This document shows, piece after piece, positions 21,298-29,855 of a DNA stretch of 64,000 nucleotides. The translations under genes were made by a program, and so were the position numbers. The DNA is taken from assembly GCA_964384945.1 (NCBI GenBank), contig CAYLMK010000012.1, forward strand, positions 133,351 to 197,350, in the 5' to 3' direction. A model generated the notes under the pieces. That model did no database searches and was not told the DNA's origin. It saw only the letters and a list, made by a program, of their open reading frames with translations. How positions within the stretch are numbered: the first letter of the stretch is position 1; the number at the start of each line of letters is the position of its first letter. This DNA is from S015-6 sp964384945 (GTDB lineage Bacteria > Desulfobacterota > DSWW01).

Positions 21298-22599
21298 TTA
21301 CTTGCAGAACTTCTGAAACCCTCCCAGGGAAAAGTAGTTCTCGTCCATCCGGGCGAAGAAGGCCCAGATGTTCCGCGGGCTGCAATCTTCGATCACGCTT
21401 GAGCGGTCGGCCCGGTCGTCGATGATCTGCTGAGAGGACAGGGAGATGAACCGCATGGTCTTGTCGTCGTTCTGGCAGGCGGCCGAGGAGAGGAACAGGG
21501 TCTTCCAGTATTTTCGGCTCTTGTCGTAAATCACCTTGTAGGCGCAGCCGTACAGCTCTTCGTCGACCCAAAGATCTTGTGGGCCGTAATTGTAATAGGG
21601 ATCCTTGGGCGTCATCTCCAGGACATAGACCGGCCGCTTCACCCAGCAGAGATTCGTCGGCGCCCACGCGGCGCCCTTCCAGCCCTCTTTCTGGTAGCCG
21701 TAAATCACCGGCTTGATGCCGCTCGTCGTCTCCCATTCTCCGTTCTCGTTCTTCACGAGTCGCACCGGATTCACGTCGAGGACGGGCAGGAGGGCCTCCT
21801 GCCTGCGGAGGACCTTCCAGGCAAAGGCCGTGACCTTTCCGTCGTAGCCGTTGGCATCGTCGATGGCGAAATCCGATCCGAGAAGCGCATCCGACCGGTT
21901 GGCCGCGCTCATTCGGCGGACGCGGCGGATGGCCGGCGCATAGCCGAAGCTGTTGTCCTGCTTCTCGGGGTCGCGATAGCGCCAGAGCATCACCGCCGTG
22001 CCGGCGAGATCATAGGGCGTCTTGACGACCATGATCGCGTACTTCTCGATTCCCCGCGGATTCGGAACCTCCAGGGCTCCCGGATAGCCGTCCATGGCCA
22101 TCTGCAGCCACAGGGAGCCTGATTCCCGCTCGAACCCGGACCGCGTCAGGTAGAGGCCCTCGAAGGGGAACCGGAGGTTGCCCGGAAGGTACTGCATGTA
22201 ATGATTGTTTTGCATCAGCTTCTCGGGGAGCCTGGGGTCCTCCGCTGCGACCTTCGGGAAGGGCAGCCCCACGATCCGTTCCGGAAGCTTTCCTGTGCTG
22301 ACCTCGATGATCCCCCCGGCAGCGTCCAACTCGTACCTTCCCAGATGGGTCTTGAAGGCCTCAAGCTGGAAGGGGGGGAAGAACTCCAGGGGCCGGAAGT
22401 TGAGGGAGCCGACCTCCAGGATGAAATCGCCCTTCTTCACCCATTCGAGGATCGGCTCGGGCAGGAGCCCCTCGGCTCTCTGCCAGTTCGCGGCGTCGAG
22501 CACGTCCCCGGGAGAGACCTCGGCCCTGGCCGCGGAAGCCGATGGAAGCCAACCGCAAAGCATCACGAGACACAATCGGGTAAGGAGCACTCGTCGCAT
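21298..22599 (-). CDS. DUF1329 family periplasmic/outer-membrane protein
   Basis: 433 aa with a signal peptide (basic start, hydrophobic stretch, SASAARA) and mature sequence beginning near EVSPGD. The body carries DUF1329 hallmarks: GLPFP early on, a long region on YQYLPGNLRFP-type strands, RRVRRMSAANRSD, GSDFAIDDANGYDGK, and a Trp/Tyr-rich C-terminus. The fold is LolA/LolB-like, and members are thought to handle lipids or hydrophobic compounds at the outer membrane, often near RND-type transporters; none is seen here. ATG at 22599 with AGGAGGGAG upstream and a promoter at 22686-22715. Its end lies 48 bases from the convergent propeller gene. Confidence 0.85.
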   Translation of the reverse strand: MRRVLLTRLCLVMLCGWLPSASAARAEVSPGDVLDAANWQRAEGLLPEPILEWVKKGDFILEVGSLNFRPLEFFPPFQLEAFKTHLGRYELDAAGGIIEVSTGKLPERIVGLPFPKVAAEDPRLPEKLMQNNHYMQYLPGNLRFPFEGLYLTRSGFERESGSLWLQMAMDGYPGALEVPNPRGIEKYAIMVVKTPYDLAGTAVMLWRYRDPEKQDNSFGYAPAIRRVRRMSAANRSDALLGSDFAIDDANGYDGKVTAFAWKVLRRQEALLPVLDVNPVRLVKNENGEWETTSGIKPVIYGYQKEGWKGAAWAPTNLCWVKRPVYVLEMTPKDPYYNYGPQDLWVDEELYGCAYKVIYDKSRKYWKTLFLSSAACQNDDKTMRFISLSSQQIIDDRADRSSVIEDCSPRNIWAFFARMDENYFSLGGFQKFCK

Positions 22600-22685
22600 T
22601 CCCGCTCCCTCCTATCTACACATTCCGGGTTTCGGAACAGATTCTCTCCGGTCGGGATAATGCGGCTGCAGAGAGGCTTACGACA

Positions 22686-22715
22686 CTGATACTCGAAGAG
22701 CGAATGCGAGGTCAA
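22686..22715 (-). promoter_or_regulatory. Candidate promoter for the DUF1329 gene
   Basis: On the minus strand TTGACC (22715-22710), 18-base spacer, TATCAG (22691-22686). The leader to the ATG at 22599 would be about 80 bases. Confidence 0.45.
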
Positions 22716-22751
22716 TGAAAAAAAGAGCAAGTTTCCCGTCGCGGCGGCGGC

Positions 22752-22781
22752 TTGACAGCCCACGGGACAGGGGGGGATGAT
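22752..22781 (+). promoter_or_regulatory. Candidate promoter for the acyl-CoA ligase-like gene
   Basis: TTGACA at 22752-22757, 18-base spacer, GATGAT at 22776-22781. It lies directly before the ATG at 22830. Because the TTG of this -35 is also in frame with the downstream gene, the promoter argues against starting the protein there. Confidence 0.45.
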
Positions 22782-22829
22782 TGGGCTCGGCTCCGCAACC
22801 GGACATCAGGCGACAAGGATGGGCACGAC

Positions 22830-24278
22830 ATGAACGAGCGATCGGAAGTCAAGAACGTGCCCCTGGACGAGATCTTCCGCCCGCGGGGGATTGCCGTCGT
22901 GGGGGTCTCCGCATCCAAGCTGGCCTTCGCGGAGCTGGTTGTCCACGCCCTGAAAGGGGCCGGGTATCCGGCCATCTATCCGGTCAATCCGAAATACACG
23001 GAAGTTCTCGGCCTCGCTTGCTATCCGAGCGTCAAGGCCATTCCGGGGGCGGTGGATCATGTGGTGGTCAACATCCCCGCAGAGTCGGTCCTGAGGCTTC
23101 TGGACGAATGCGCCGAGAAGGGGGTGAAGTCGGTTCACTTCTTTACCGCAGGCTTCGGGGAAAGCGGCTATCAGGATCGGGCGGAACTGGAAACGGAGAT
23201 GCTCGCCAGGGCAAGGGCCGGCGGCTTTCGCATCATCGGCCCGAACTGCGTGGGCCTTTACGTGCCCCGGAGCCGGGTGGTGAACCATTTCGACGACCCC
23301 CTGGAGCCCGGACCGATCGCCTTCCTGTCGCAGAGCGGCGGACATGCGCAGAACATCCCTTACCACAGCCGTGCGCGGGGCCTCCGATTCAGCAAGGTCG
23401 TCAGTTACGGCAATGCCCTGGACGTGAACGAAAGCGAGCTTCTGCACTACTTCGCCGAGGACCCGGAGACGGGCCTGATCGGCGCCTACATCGAGGGGGT
23501 GAAGGACGGCGCTCGTTTCCGGCGGGCATTGGGGCATGCGGCCTCTCGGAAGCCGGTCGTTGTATACAAGGGCGGCAGGACCGAGGCGGGCCGTCGGGCC
23601 GCCCATGGGCACACGGCCAGCATGACCAGTTCCGTAGCCGTCTTTGACGCCCTGTGCCGTCAGGCGAACGCCATCGCAGTGGAGGACCTGGACGAGATGA
23701 TCGATGTGCTCGCGGCCCTGCGTTTCATGAAGCCGCTGCCCGCAGGGCGCGGGGTCGCCCTGATCGGCGCGGGAGGCGGCCCGAGCGTCCTTGCGGGCGA
23801 CCGGATGGAGCGGGAGGGCCTGAGGCTGCCCGGTTTCTCGGCCGAGACACAGGAGGCTCTGAGGAAGAGGCTGCCCATGGCGGGCAGCATCTTCTCCAAT
23901 CCTCTCGACACCCCGAACCTGGCGACCGCGGAGGCCGTCTCCGTGGCCGTGGAGATCCTCGGCCGGGCCCCGGAGGTCGACCTGCTCGTCTATCATCTGG
24001 GGTTCCACCCGATCAGCCGCTGGGGGATGGGGCGGATCTCGGCCGAGGAGTTCCTGAAGCCAACGATCGAAGCGATGAAGGAGACGGTGCGGGTCAACGC
24101 GAGGCCTGTTCTCCTCGCCCTGCGACCGGCGCAGGACCTGAACGGGATGAAGGAGTTTCTGAGCGTTCAGGAGGCATTCGTCCAGGCCGGGCTTCCGGTG
24201 TTTCACTCGATGCGCAGGCTGGCCCGTTCCGTGGCCCGCGTGCTTGCATGGCACCGGCGCACCCGAAGCGGTGGGTGA
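22830..24278 (+). CDS. CoA-binding acyl-CoA synthetase (ADP-forming) alpha-type protein
   Basis: 482 aa. An N-terminal CoA-binding domain (FRPRGIAVVGVS, YPVNPKY, VDHVVVNIPA) is followed by two succinyl-CoA-synthetase-like flavodoxin domains with GPNCVG, the AFLSQSGG loop, and the segment HGHTASM that carries the active-site His region of ADP-forming acetyl-CoA synthetases. The ATP-grasp beta part is not fused and not adjacent, so it must be encoded elsewhere or the protein acts differently. These enzymes convert acyl-CoA plus ADP and Pi to acid plus ATP. ATG at 22830 chosen because the family begins about 10 residues before the FRP motif and because upstream sequence is promoter. Its stop overlaps the next ATG (ATGA). 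Confidence 0.87.
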   Translation: MNERSEVKNVPLDEIFRPRGIAVVGVSASKLAFAELVVHALKGAGYPAIYPVNPKYTEVLGLACYPSVKAIPGAVDHVVVNIPAESVLRLLDECAEKGVKSVHFFTAGFGESGYQDRAELETEMLARARAGGFRIIGPNCVGLYVPRSRVVNHFDDPLEPGPIAFLSQSGGHAQNIPYHSRARGLRFSKVVSYGNALDVNESELLHYFAEDPETGLIGAYIEGVKDGARFRRALGHAASRKPVVVYKGGRTEAGRRAAHGHTASMTSSVAVFDALCRQANAIAVEDLDEMIDVLAALRFMKPLPAGRGVALIGAGGGPSVLAGDRMEREGLRLPGFSAETQEALRKRLPMAGSIFSNPLDTPNLATAEAVSVAVEILGRAPEVDLLVYHLGFHPISRWGMGRISAEEFLKPTIEAMKETVRVNARPVLLALRPAQDLNGMKEFLSVQEAFVQAGLPVFHSMRRLARSVARVLAWHRRTRSGG

Positions 24279-25060
24279 TGACGGCATTCCTCAAGCGGCA
24301 CTACGTCCTCCTGTGCACCGTGCTGTTCGATCTCTTCCTGCTCTGGACGGTGGTCCGCTTCGTCTTCGGCGGCTGGGAGAGGACCGTCCGTGTCTATTCG
24401 AACGGACCGGCCGTGTGGGGCGCGATCCTCCTGGTCCTTGCGGCGCTCGTCCTCGTGAAGAGCGATTTCCGGACGGACATTCCGATGTACGTCTCCGCCT
24501 TCGGCCTGGCCTACTGGCTCGAGTGGTGGGGCACCACGAGGGGCGTCTGGACCTACTCGGGCAACCGCACGCCGCCCATCAATGAAATCTTCCTCTGGGG
24601 GATCTGTCTCCTGAGCGTCTATCATGCAAGCCTTCTTTTCCAGGGAAGGGGAGAGAGAAGCCCGGGGAAAACCACGGCACGGCTGATGATCGGCGTCCTG
24701 GTCGTGCTCCCCCTTATCGGCCTCGTCCTTACCTGGAAGTTCATCGTCAGCGTGAACTGGCTGCATTACTTCGACCTGCATTCCGTGGCGGCCGTCGTTT
24801 TCGCCTCCGTTCTCCTGCTCAAGGATTTTCGTCTGAAAGAGGCCTTCCCGGTCTTCGTGGGCGGTACCCTCCTTGGCGTTCTGCTGGAAACTCTGGGTAC
24901 GGCCTCCGGACGCTATGCCTATCTGTCGGGTCAGGGCGCGCCCCTGCTGGTGGGGCCCATATGGGGGGTGACCTGCGTGGTAATGGTCAAGTTCGGCTAC
25001 CGGCTCCGAAGCGCGGCGCAGAAGGCGGTTTCGTCCCTGGCCTCCCGGGTCACCTCTTGA
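24278..25060 (+). CDS. Polytopic membrane protein of unknown function
   Basis: 260 aa with about eight hydrophobic segments, beginning FLKRHYVLLCTVLFDLF. Charged or aromatic motifs sit at the membrane edges (AYWLEWWGTTRGVWTY in the third segment, NWLHYFDLHS between later ones). The W/Y-rich EWWGTxxGxWxY stretch loosely recalls CruF/lycopene-cyclase-domain membrane proteins of carotenoid synthesis, but I cannot support that assignment. The ATG overlaps the ligase stop (ATGA at 24278), so the pair is one transcript. Its end overlaps by 11 bp the 3' end of the convergent threonine aldolase gene. Confidence 0.75.
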   Translation: MTAFLKRHYVLLCTVLFDLFLLWTVVRFVFGGWERTVRVYSNGPAVWGAILLVLAALVLVKSDFRTDIPMYVSAFGLAYWLEWWGTTRGVWTYSGNRTPPINEIFLWGICLLSVYHASLLFQGRGERSPGKTTARLMIGVLVVLPLIGLVLTWKFIVSVNWLHYFDLHSVAAVVFASVLLLKDFRLKEAFPVFVGGTLLGVLLETLGTASGRYAYLSGQGAPLLVGPIWGVTCVVMVKFGYRLRSAAQKAVSSLASRVTS

Positions 25061-26105
25061 GCCCCTGCCGGTTCTTCTCCAGCCTGCGGACGGCCTCGGC
25101 GGCGCCGCCCGGCGGCACGTCGAGGTGGGTGACCAGCCGGATCATCGTGTCGGACAGGGGGAGGGCCCAGATCCCGAGGCGGTACCAGTTCGTGAGGGTC
25201 TCCTGGGTGACGGCCTGCGATTCGGTGTGCACCATCAGGATGTTGGTCTCCGGTTCCTGGACCCGGTGGCGTTCGTCGAGAACGCGGCGCAGGCCCTGGG
25301 CCAGTTCGGCGGCCTGCGCATGGTCCTCCCGGAGCCGCGGTAGGTTGTGCTCGATCGCATAGAGACCGCAGGCAGCCAAAATGCCTGCCTGCCGCATGCC
25401 GCCGCCGAGCATCTTCCGGTACCAGCGCGCCCGATCGATGTCGGCGGCATCCCCGATCACCATCGAACCCACGGGGCAGCCCATGCCCTTGGAGAGGCAG
25501 CAGGAAAGCGTGTCCACCGATTGCCCGTATTCAGCCAGCGGTGTCCCGCCGGCCACGGAGGCGTTCCAGATGCGGGCGCCGTCCATGTGAAGCCGCATGT
25601 TCCTTTCGCGCGTGAGCTGCCGGAATGCCCTCACCCTCTCGAGGGGGACAACCCTGCCGCCGGCCAGATTGATGGTGTTCTCCAGGACGACGAGCTTGCT
25701 GACCGGTTCGTGAACATCCCTGTGGCGGATGACGCCCCGCACCTGCTCCGGTGTGAGGATCCCGTCAGGGCTGTCCAGCACATGGAACAGGGCCCCGAGC
25801 AGGGCCGCACCGCCGCCCACCTCGTGGACGAACGAGTGGGTGCGCCGCTCCAGGATGACCTCGTCCCCACGCTGGCAGTGGAGGGCGATGCCGATCAGGT
25901 TGGCCATCGTCCCGGAGGGCACGAGCAAGGAGGCCTCCCGGCCGAATAGCCCGGCAATACGTTCCTCCAGTTCCCGGACGGTGGGATCCTCGCGGAAGAC
26001 GTCGTCTCCCACTTCGGCCTCGGCCATGGCCTTTCGCATGCCGGCGGAAGGCTTGGTGAAGGTGTCGGAGCGAAAATCGAGCACGGCGTTGTCGAGCGAC
26101 GGCAT
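25050..26105 (-). CDS. ltaE: L-threonine aldolase, low specificity
   Basis: 351 aa PLP enzyme that splits L-threonine/L-allo-threonine to glycine and acetaldehyde. The start DFRSDTFTKPS, GDDVFREDPTV, the GTMANLIG cofactor loop, LHMDGARIWNA, and the PLP-lysine segment LSKGMGCPVGS all match the family. The length is usual. ATG at 26105. It stands alone on the minus strand, 47 bases after the PHP lipoprotein gene end. The 3' end overlaps the membrane-protein gene on the other strand by 11 bp. Confidence 0.95.
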   Translation of the reverse strand: MPSLDNAVLDFRSDTFTKPSAGMRKAMAEAEVGDDVFREDPTVRELEERIAGLFGREASLLVPSGTMANLIGIALHCQRGDEVILERRTHSFVHEVGGGAALLGALFHVLDSPDGILTPEQVRGVIRHRDVHEPVSKLVVLENTINLAGGRVVPLERVRAFRQLTRERNMRLHMDGARIWNASVAGGTPLAEYGQSVDTLSCCLSKGMGCPVGSMVIGDAADIDRARWYRKMLGGGMRQAGILAACGLYAIEHNLPRLREDHAQAAELAQGLRRVLDERHRVQEPETNILMVHTESQAVTQETLTNWYRLGIWALPLSDTMIRLVTHLDVPPGGAAEAVRRLEKNRQGLKR

Positions 26106-26152
26106 CGTGTTCCCTTTCAGCGGATCGGCACAGCCTGCGATTACAGGAAGGG

Positions 26153-27295
26153 TTACTCCGTCACGGTGACCCAGATGGGAGAGGTCACGGCGATCTGCTC
26201 CGGATCCGGACCGTCTTCCTCCCAGTCGTTGACGCTCGTTACCTGCAGATAATAGTACGCGTCGCCGAAAACCTCCACCGTGGGGTGCCAGGAAACAATC
26301 CGGGTCTCTTCAGCGAAGGCCTTGCTGTTCAGGACGGCGCCCCCGCTCGTGATCAGTTCCAGGTAGGCGATCGGCTCGTCGTCCTCCACGATGGCCGTAA
26401 ACTCGACGGTTCTCTCCCTCGTTTCCACCTCAGAGCCCATCCAGTTCTCCCCGAGCTTGAATACCACCCTCGTGTCGGGGTCATCGCTCGAGTAAAGGCG
26501 GCGAGAGTGCATGGCCTCCAGCAGGGCTTCCCGGGTCAGGCTCTCCCCGATGCAGACCGTCCGGTGCGAGTTCGTCTGCAGGCTGTGGTTGTCCTGGTTG
26601 CTGGTGGGCGCCACCTTCCAGCCCTGATCCAGAAACCGGGGGTAGTAGGGGAGATAGCTGGAACCGTAGTTTCCGTCCCCTTTGTTGCCCGTTTCCACGG
26701 CAAAGAAGTTGTCGGCTACGCGCTCTTCGAACTCCATGTTCCGGAAGAGGTTCTTCTCCCTGCCCGGGTGGTTGAACTGGGCGAGAGCGCCGTTTTGGTC
26801 GACCCACTCATAGAAACTCCCCAAGAGGAAGTCGAAGATTGCGTTCGTAAAGTCTTCCGAGCCGTAGACGTTCACGTGCCCGAAGATCGGGTGGCTCCAC
26901 TCGAAGCCGCGCAATGCGACAAAGGCACCTTCCTCGTTGAAGGCGTCGGCCTGTTCCGCTATGTCCAGCCATTCCGCGGCCGAGAGGAACTCCGCGTGAT
27001 CCGTGACTACGTAAAAGTCGAAGGAGGCACCGTACCGGGCCCAACTGAAGGCCTCCTCAGCGGTGCCTTCACCGTCTGAGTAGCTTGTATGGCTGTGCAG
27101 ATTCCCGAAGAAGAAATCCAGGCCGTCCAGAGCCGTCTCGAGCTCGGTCCGGATATCCTGTTCGCCGTTCGACCGGGAATCGGACTCGACTCCGCTCTCG
27201 TCGGAACAGCCCAGCCCGAGTTGAGCCACGAGCCAAAGACACGGCAGCAGACCGTGACGCGCCTTCCTTTTGCAGGGACGTTGTACCTGTTTCAT
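26153..27295 (-). CDS. PHP-domain lipoprotein (CehA/McbA-like)
   Basis: 380 aa. A lipoprotein signal with lipobox LGLGC (Cys about 30) is followed by an acidic linker and a PHP metallo-hydrolase domain: NLHSHTSYSDG, VVTDHAEF, FNHPGR and SNQDNHS supply the His/Asp metal ligands. A strand-rich C-terminal domain completes it, as in CehA/McbA carbaryl-hydrolase relatives. Probable periplasmic phosphoesterase or hydrolase of unknown substrate. The ATG at 27295 overlaps the iorB stop (ATGA). Translational coupling of an exported lipoprotein to a cytosolic oxidoreductase subunit is unusual. Confidence 0.87.
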   Translation of the reverse strand: MKQVQRPCKRKARHGLLPCLWLVAQLGLGCSDESGVESDSRSNGEQDIRTELETALDGLDFFFGNLHSHTSYSDGEGTAEEAFSWARYGASFDFYVVTDHAEFLSAAEWLDIAEQADAFNEEGAFVALRGFEWSHPIFGHVNVYGSEDFTNAIFDFLLGSFYEWVDQNGALAQFNHPGREKNLFRNMEFEERVADNFFAVETGNKGDGNYGSSYLPYYPRFLDQGWKVAPTSNQDNHSLQTNSHRTVCIGESLTREALLEAMHSRRLYSSDDPDTRVVFKLGENWMGSEVETRERTVEFTAIVEDDEPIAYLELITSGGAVLNSKAFAEETRIVSWHPTVEVFGDAYYYLQVTSVNDWEEDGPDPEQIAVTSPIWVTVTE

Positions 27296-27915
27296 GCCTG
27301 TGAGGTCCGGACGGCATCGTAGCCGTTTTCAAAGGCCCGCTGGTTGATCCGGAGCGCAGCGCCTCGGAACTGCTCCTGGATGGCCTCTAGATAGCGCTCT
27401 TTCTTCATCGGAAGGCGCCCTGAGGCTGCCAGGGCGCCGACCATGACCAGGTTCATGGAGCGGATCTCTCCCGCCTCCTTCGCGATGTCCGTTGCCGGAA
27501 GGGTCTTGAGGACGGCCACGTGGCGCTGCAGAATGTCGAGAATTCTTTCGAGAGGCGGATAGGCGAGGTCCCCGGAAAGCACGGCGATCGGATAGACCGG
27601 CCTCGGGTTGAGGATTACGTGGATCCGCGGATTTCCGAAATCCATGGTCACCTGGAGAGTCTCGATGGGCTCGAATCCTACGAGCAGGTCGCCCTCCCCT
27701 TGAGGGATCAACGGCCCCACGGGGGTTCCGGCCGTCAGGCGGATGTGACTCATGACCGACCCGCCGCGTTGAGAGACCCCGTAGGTCTCCCCGATGGTCG
27801 CATGGAGTCCTTCCGCGAGCGCCGCCTGTGCCACGATCTGGGAAACAAGGATGTTTCCCTGCCCGCCTACGCCTGCGATGATCAGGTTGAAAGGGTCTTT
27901 GAGCAGTTCCGTCAT
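27292..27915 (-). CDS. iorB: Indolepyruvate:ferredoxin oxidoreductase, beta subunit
   Basis: 207 aa gamma/pyruvate-oxidoreductase-type domain: LIIAGVGGQGNIL near the start, ETYGVSQRGGSV, and the EPIETLQ and NPRPVYPI segments. Together with IorA it oxidatively decarboxylates aryl pyruvates from aromatic amino acids to aryl-acetyl-CoA, passing electrons to ferredoxin. ATG at 27915 overlaps the iorA stop (ATGA), fixing the start. Its stop overlaps the PHP lipoprotein start. The length matches the family. Confidence 0.95.
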   Translation of the reverse strand: MTELLKDPFNLIIAGVGGQGNILVSQIVAQAALAEGLHATIGETYGVSQRGGSVMSHIRLTAGTPVGPLIPQGEGDLLVGFEPIETLQVTMDFGNPRIHVILNPRPVYPIAVLSGDLAYPPLERILDILQRHVAVLKTLPATDIAKEAGEIRSMNLVMVGALAASGRLPMKKERYLEAIQEQFRGAALRINQRAFENGYDAVRTSQA

Positions 27916-29852
27916 GGCCGGGGTTCCTCTTCCAGGATCCGGATGGCGCCGCCGGGACAGAGTTCGGCACACAGGCCGCACCGTGAACAGATGACTTCGT
28001 CAATGGCGGCGCATTCCTTTTCTTCGTCCCAGATCAAGGCGGGGCAGCCGAAAGCAGCCGAACAGAAACGGTTGCACCCGCACTGCTCTCCCAGGCATTT
28101 CTCCGCGTCCACCCAGACCCTGCGCGAGGGCAGTCCCTCCTGTCGGCCCTGAAGGACGGCGCACTTGTGGCGCATGACCACCACCCGCAGTTCTTCCTTC
28201 TGCAGGGCCCGGTAGAGGACACGTGTGGCGGCCTGTACGTCAAAGGGGTCGATGATTTGAACCGGAATGTCCATGCCGGCACAGAGCGATTCGACGGAGA
28301 GCCTGGGCGCCTCCTCGCCGAGAGCGGTCTTCCCGGTTCCCGGGTGGGGCTGAAAGCCGGTCATGGCGGTGGCACTGTTGTCCAAGACCACGCAGACGAA
28401 CGAGGATCCGTTGTACCGGGCATTGACAAGTCCGGGCAGGCATGCATGGAAGAACGTGGAGTCCCCGACAACGGCGATCGTGGGCTGGAAGAACCCGAAC
28501 CTCGCGAGCTTGCCCATGCCCGAGCAGAATCCGATCGCGGAGCCCATGCAGTGCATGGTCCGGGACATGTAATAGCCGGTCCGGCCGAATCCCAGGGTGT
28601 AGCAGCCGATGTCGCCGATCAGCAGGCCGTCCCTCCCGTCGAGGCGCAGCACGTTCTTCATGACCCAGTAGGAGGCCCGGTGCGGACAGCCTGGGCAGAA
28701 GGCCACCTCCCGCCTGGGAAGCTCGAAATCGATTTCGGCCCGGATCGATTCCCGCAGGGGCTTCGGCAGACAAGGGTCTTTGAGATCGAGGCTGCGCGCA
28801 ATCGCTTCAGCAACCACGTTCGGGTTCATCTCGCCGACGCCGGGCCCGTGAGGGCCTTTCACCGTTCCGGTCAGCTTGCCGAGGATGCGCTGAGGCGCCG
28901 CCGTTCGAAGATCCTCCTTGGATGCCAGCGCCCTCAGGTTGTATTCGAGCACCGGGTCCGACTCCTCGATCACCAGGACCGACGATGCCTTCTCGAGATG
29001 CCTCTTCAGAAGCGCTTCCGGCAAAGGCCATGTGGTGCCGATCTTGAGCACGCCCACGCGGTCCGCCACGCCCAGCATCTGAACGGCCTCTGTGCCGTAC
29101 CACCAGCCCGTCCCACAGGTCACCACAAGGAGTTCGGGTCGCACGGGCCCGGCATACGTGTTGAAAGGGGAGGTCTCGAAGACTTCCCGTGCTTTTTCAA
29201 GCTTGGCCTTGACCTTCTCATGTTCGGGGCAGGGAGGGAGGGAACCGTAGCGCTGCTCCGGGGTCATCGCCGGGGTTCTCTTGAGCCTTTGGATCTCGCC
29301 CAGCTCCACGACGCCCCTAGCGTGAGAGATGCGCGTTACGGACCGGACCATGCAGATCAGTTGCAGCTCTTCGGAGAGGGAGAAGGCCCAGCGGACCATG
29401 TCCTTGGCCTCCTGGAAGGTGGCAGGCTCGAGGAGAGGGACGTCGGCGATCCGGGCATAGCTTCGCGTGTCCACCTCGTTGGTGCTCGAGATGCCGCCCG
29501 GGTCGTCGCACACGACCAGGACCAGCCCGCCGGGACTGCCGGCCAGCGACATGGCGGTCAGGATGTCGGCCGCCACGTTCACGCCGTTCTGTTTCATGCT
29601 CGCCATGGCGCGCAGGCCCGTATAGGCAGCGCCGCAGGCACCTTCGAGCGCGACCTTTTCATTCACGGACCATTCCGCGTAATGGCCGAAGTGAGGAGCC
29701 ACCCGGGCGAGGGCGGTCAGGATTTCCGAGGAGGGTGAGCCCGGGTAGGCAGCGCAGTACCATACGCCCGCCTCGATCGCACCCCGGGCGATCGCCTCGT
29801 TTCCCAGGAGGAGCACCTTGCGGCCCGGCTCGTCGATCAGCAAAGGGTCCAT
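27912..29852 (-). CDS. iorA: Indolepyruvate:ferredoxin oxidoreductase, alpha subunit
   Basis: 646 aa. The N-terminal pyrimidine-binding domain (AAYPGSPSSEI, EWSVNEKVALEGA) and the TPP-binding domain (GDIGCYTLG, VGDSTFFHA, VLDNSATAMTG) are complete. The C-terminal ferredoxin domain has CSRCGLCAELCPGGAI and an altered first cluster region CGCNRFCSAAFGCP. Cytosolic and oxygen-sensitive, it works in peptide/amino-acid fermentation or in acyl-CoA synthesis run in reverse. ATG at 29852 lies 3 bases after the FrhB-like gene, whose end supplies a GGAGTGAGG ribosome site. The three genes form one operon. Confidence 0.96.
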   Translation of the reverse strand: MDPLLIDEPGRKVLLLGNEAIARGAIEAGVWYCAAYPGSPSSEILTALARVAPHFGHYAEWSVNEKVALEGACGAAYTGLRAMASMKQNGVNVAADILTAMSLAGSPGGLVLVVCDDPGGISSTNEVDTRSYARIADVPLLEPATFQEAKDMVRWAFSLSEELQLICMVRSVTRISHARGVVELGEIQRLKRTPAMTPEQRYGSLPPCPEHEKVKAKLEKAREVFETSPFNTYAGPVRPELLVVTCGTGWWYGTEAVQMLGVADRVGVLKIGTTWPLPEALLKRHLEKASSVLVIEESDPVLEYNLRALASKEDLRTAAPQRILGKLTGTVKGPHGPGVGEMNPNVVAEAIARSLDLKDPCLPKPLRESIRAEIDFELPRREVAFCPGCPHRASYWVMKNVLRLDGRDGLLIGDIGCYTLGFGRTGYYMSRTMHCMGSAIGFCSGMGKLARFGFFQPTIAVVGDSTFFHACLPGLVNARYNGSSFVCVVLDNSATAMTGFQPHPGTGKTALGEEAPRLSVESLCAGMDIPVQIIDPFDVQAATRVLYRALQKEELRVVVMRHKCAVLQGRQEGLPSRRVWVDAEKCLGEQCGCNRFCSAAFGCPALIWDEEKECAAIDEVICSRCGLCAELCPGGAIRILEEEPRP

Positions 29853-29855
29853 GCC

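Noticed and set aside
22752..22829. In-frame TTG start for the acyl-CoA ligase-like protein
   Set aside because: The TTG is the first three bases of a TTGACA -35 element, and the 26 extra residues do not belong to the family.
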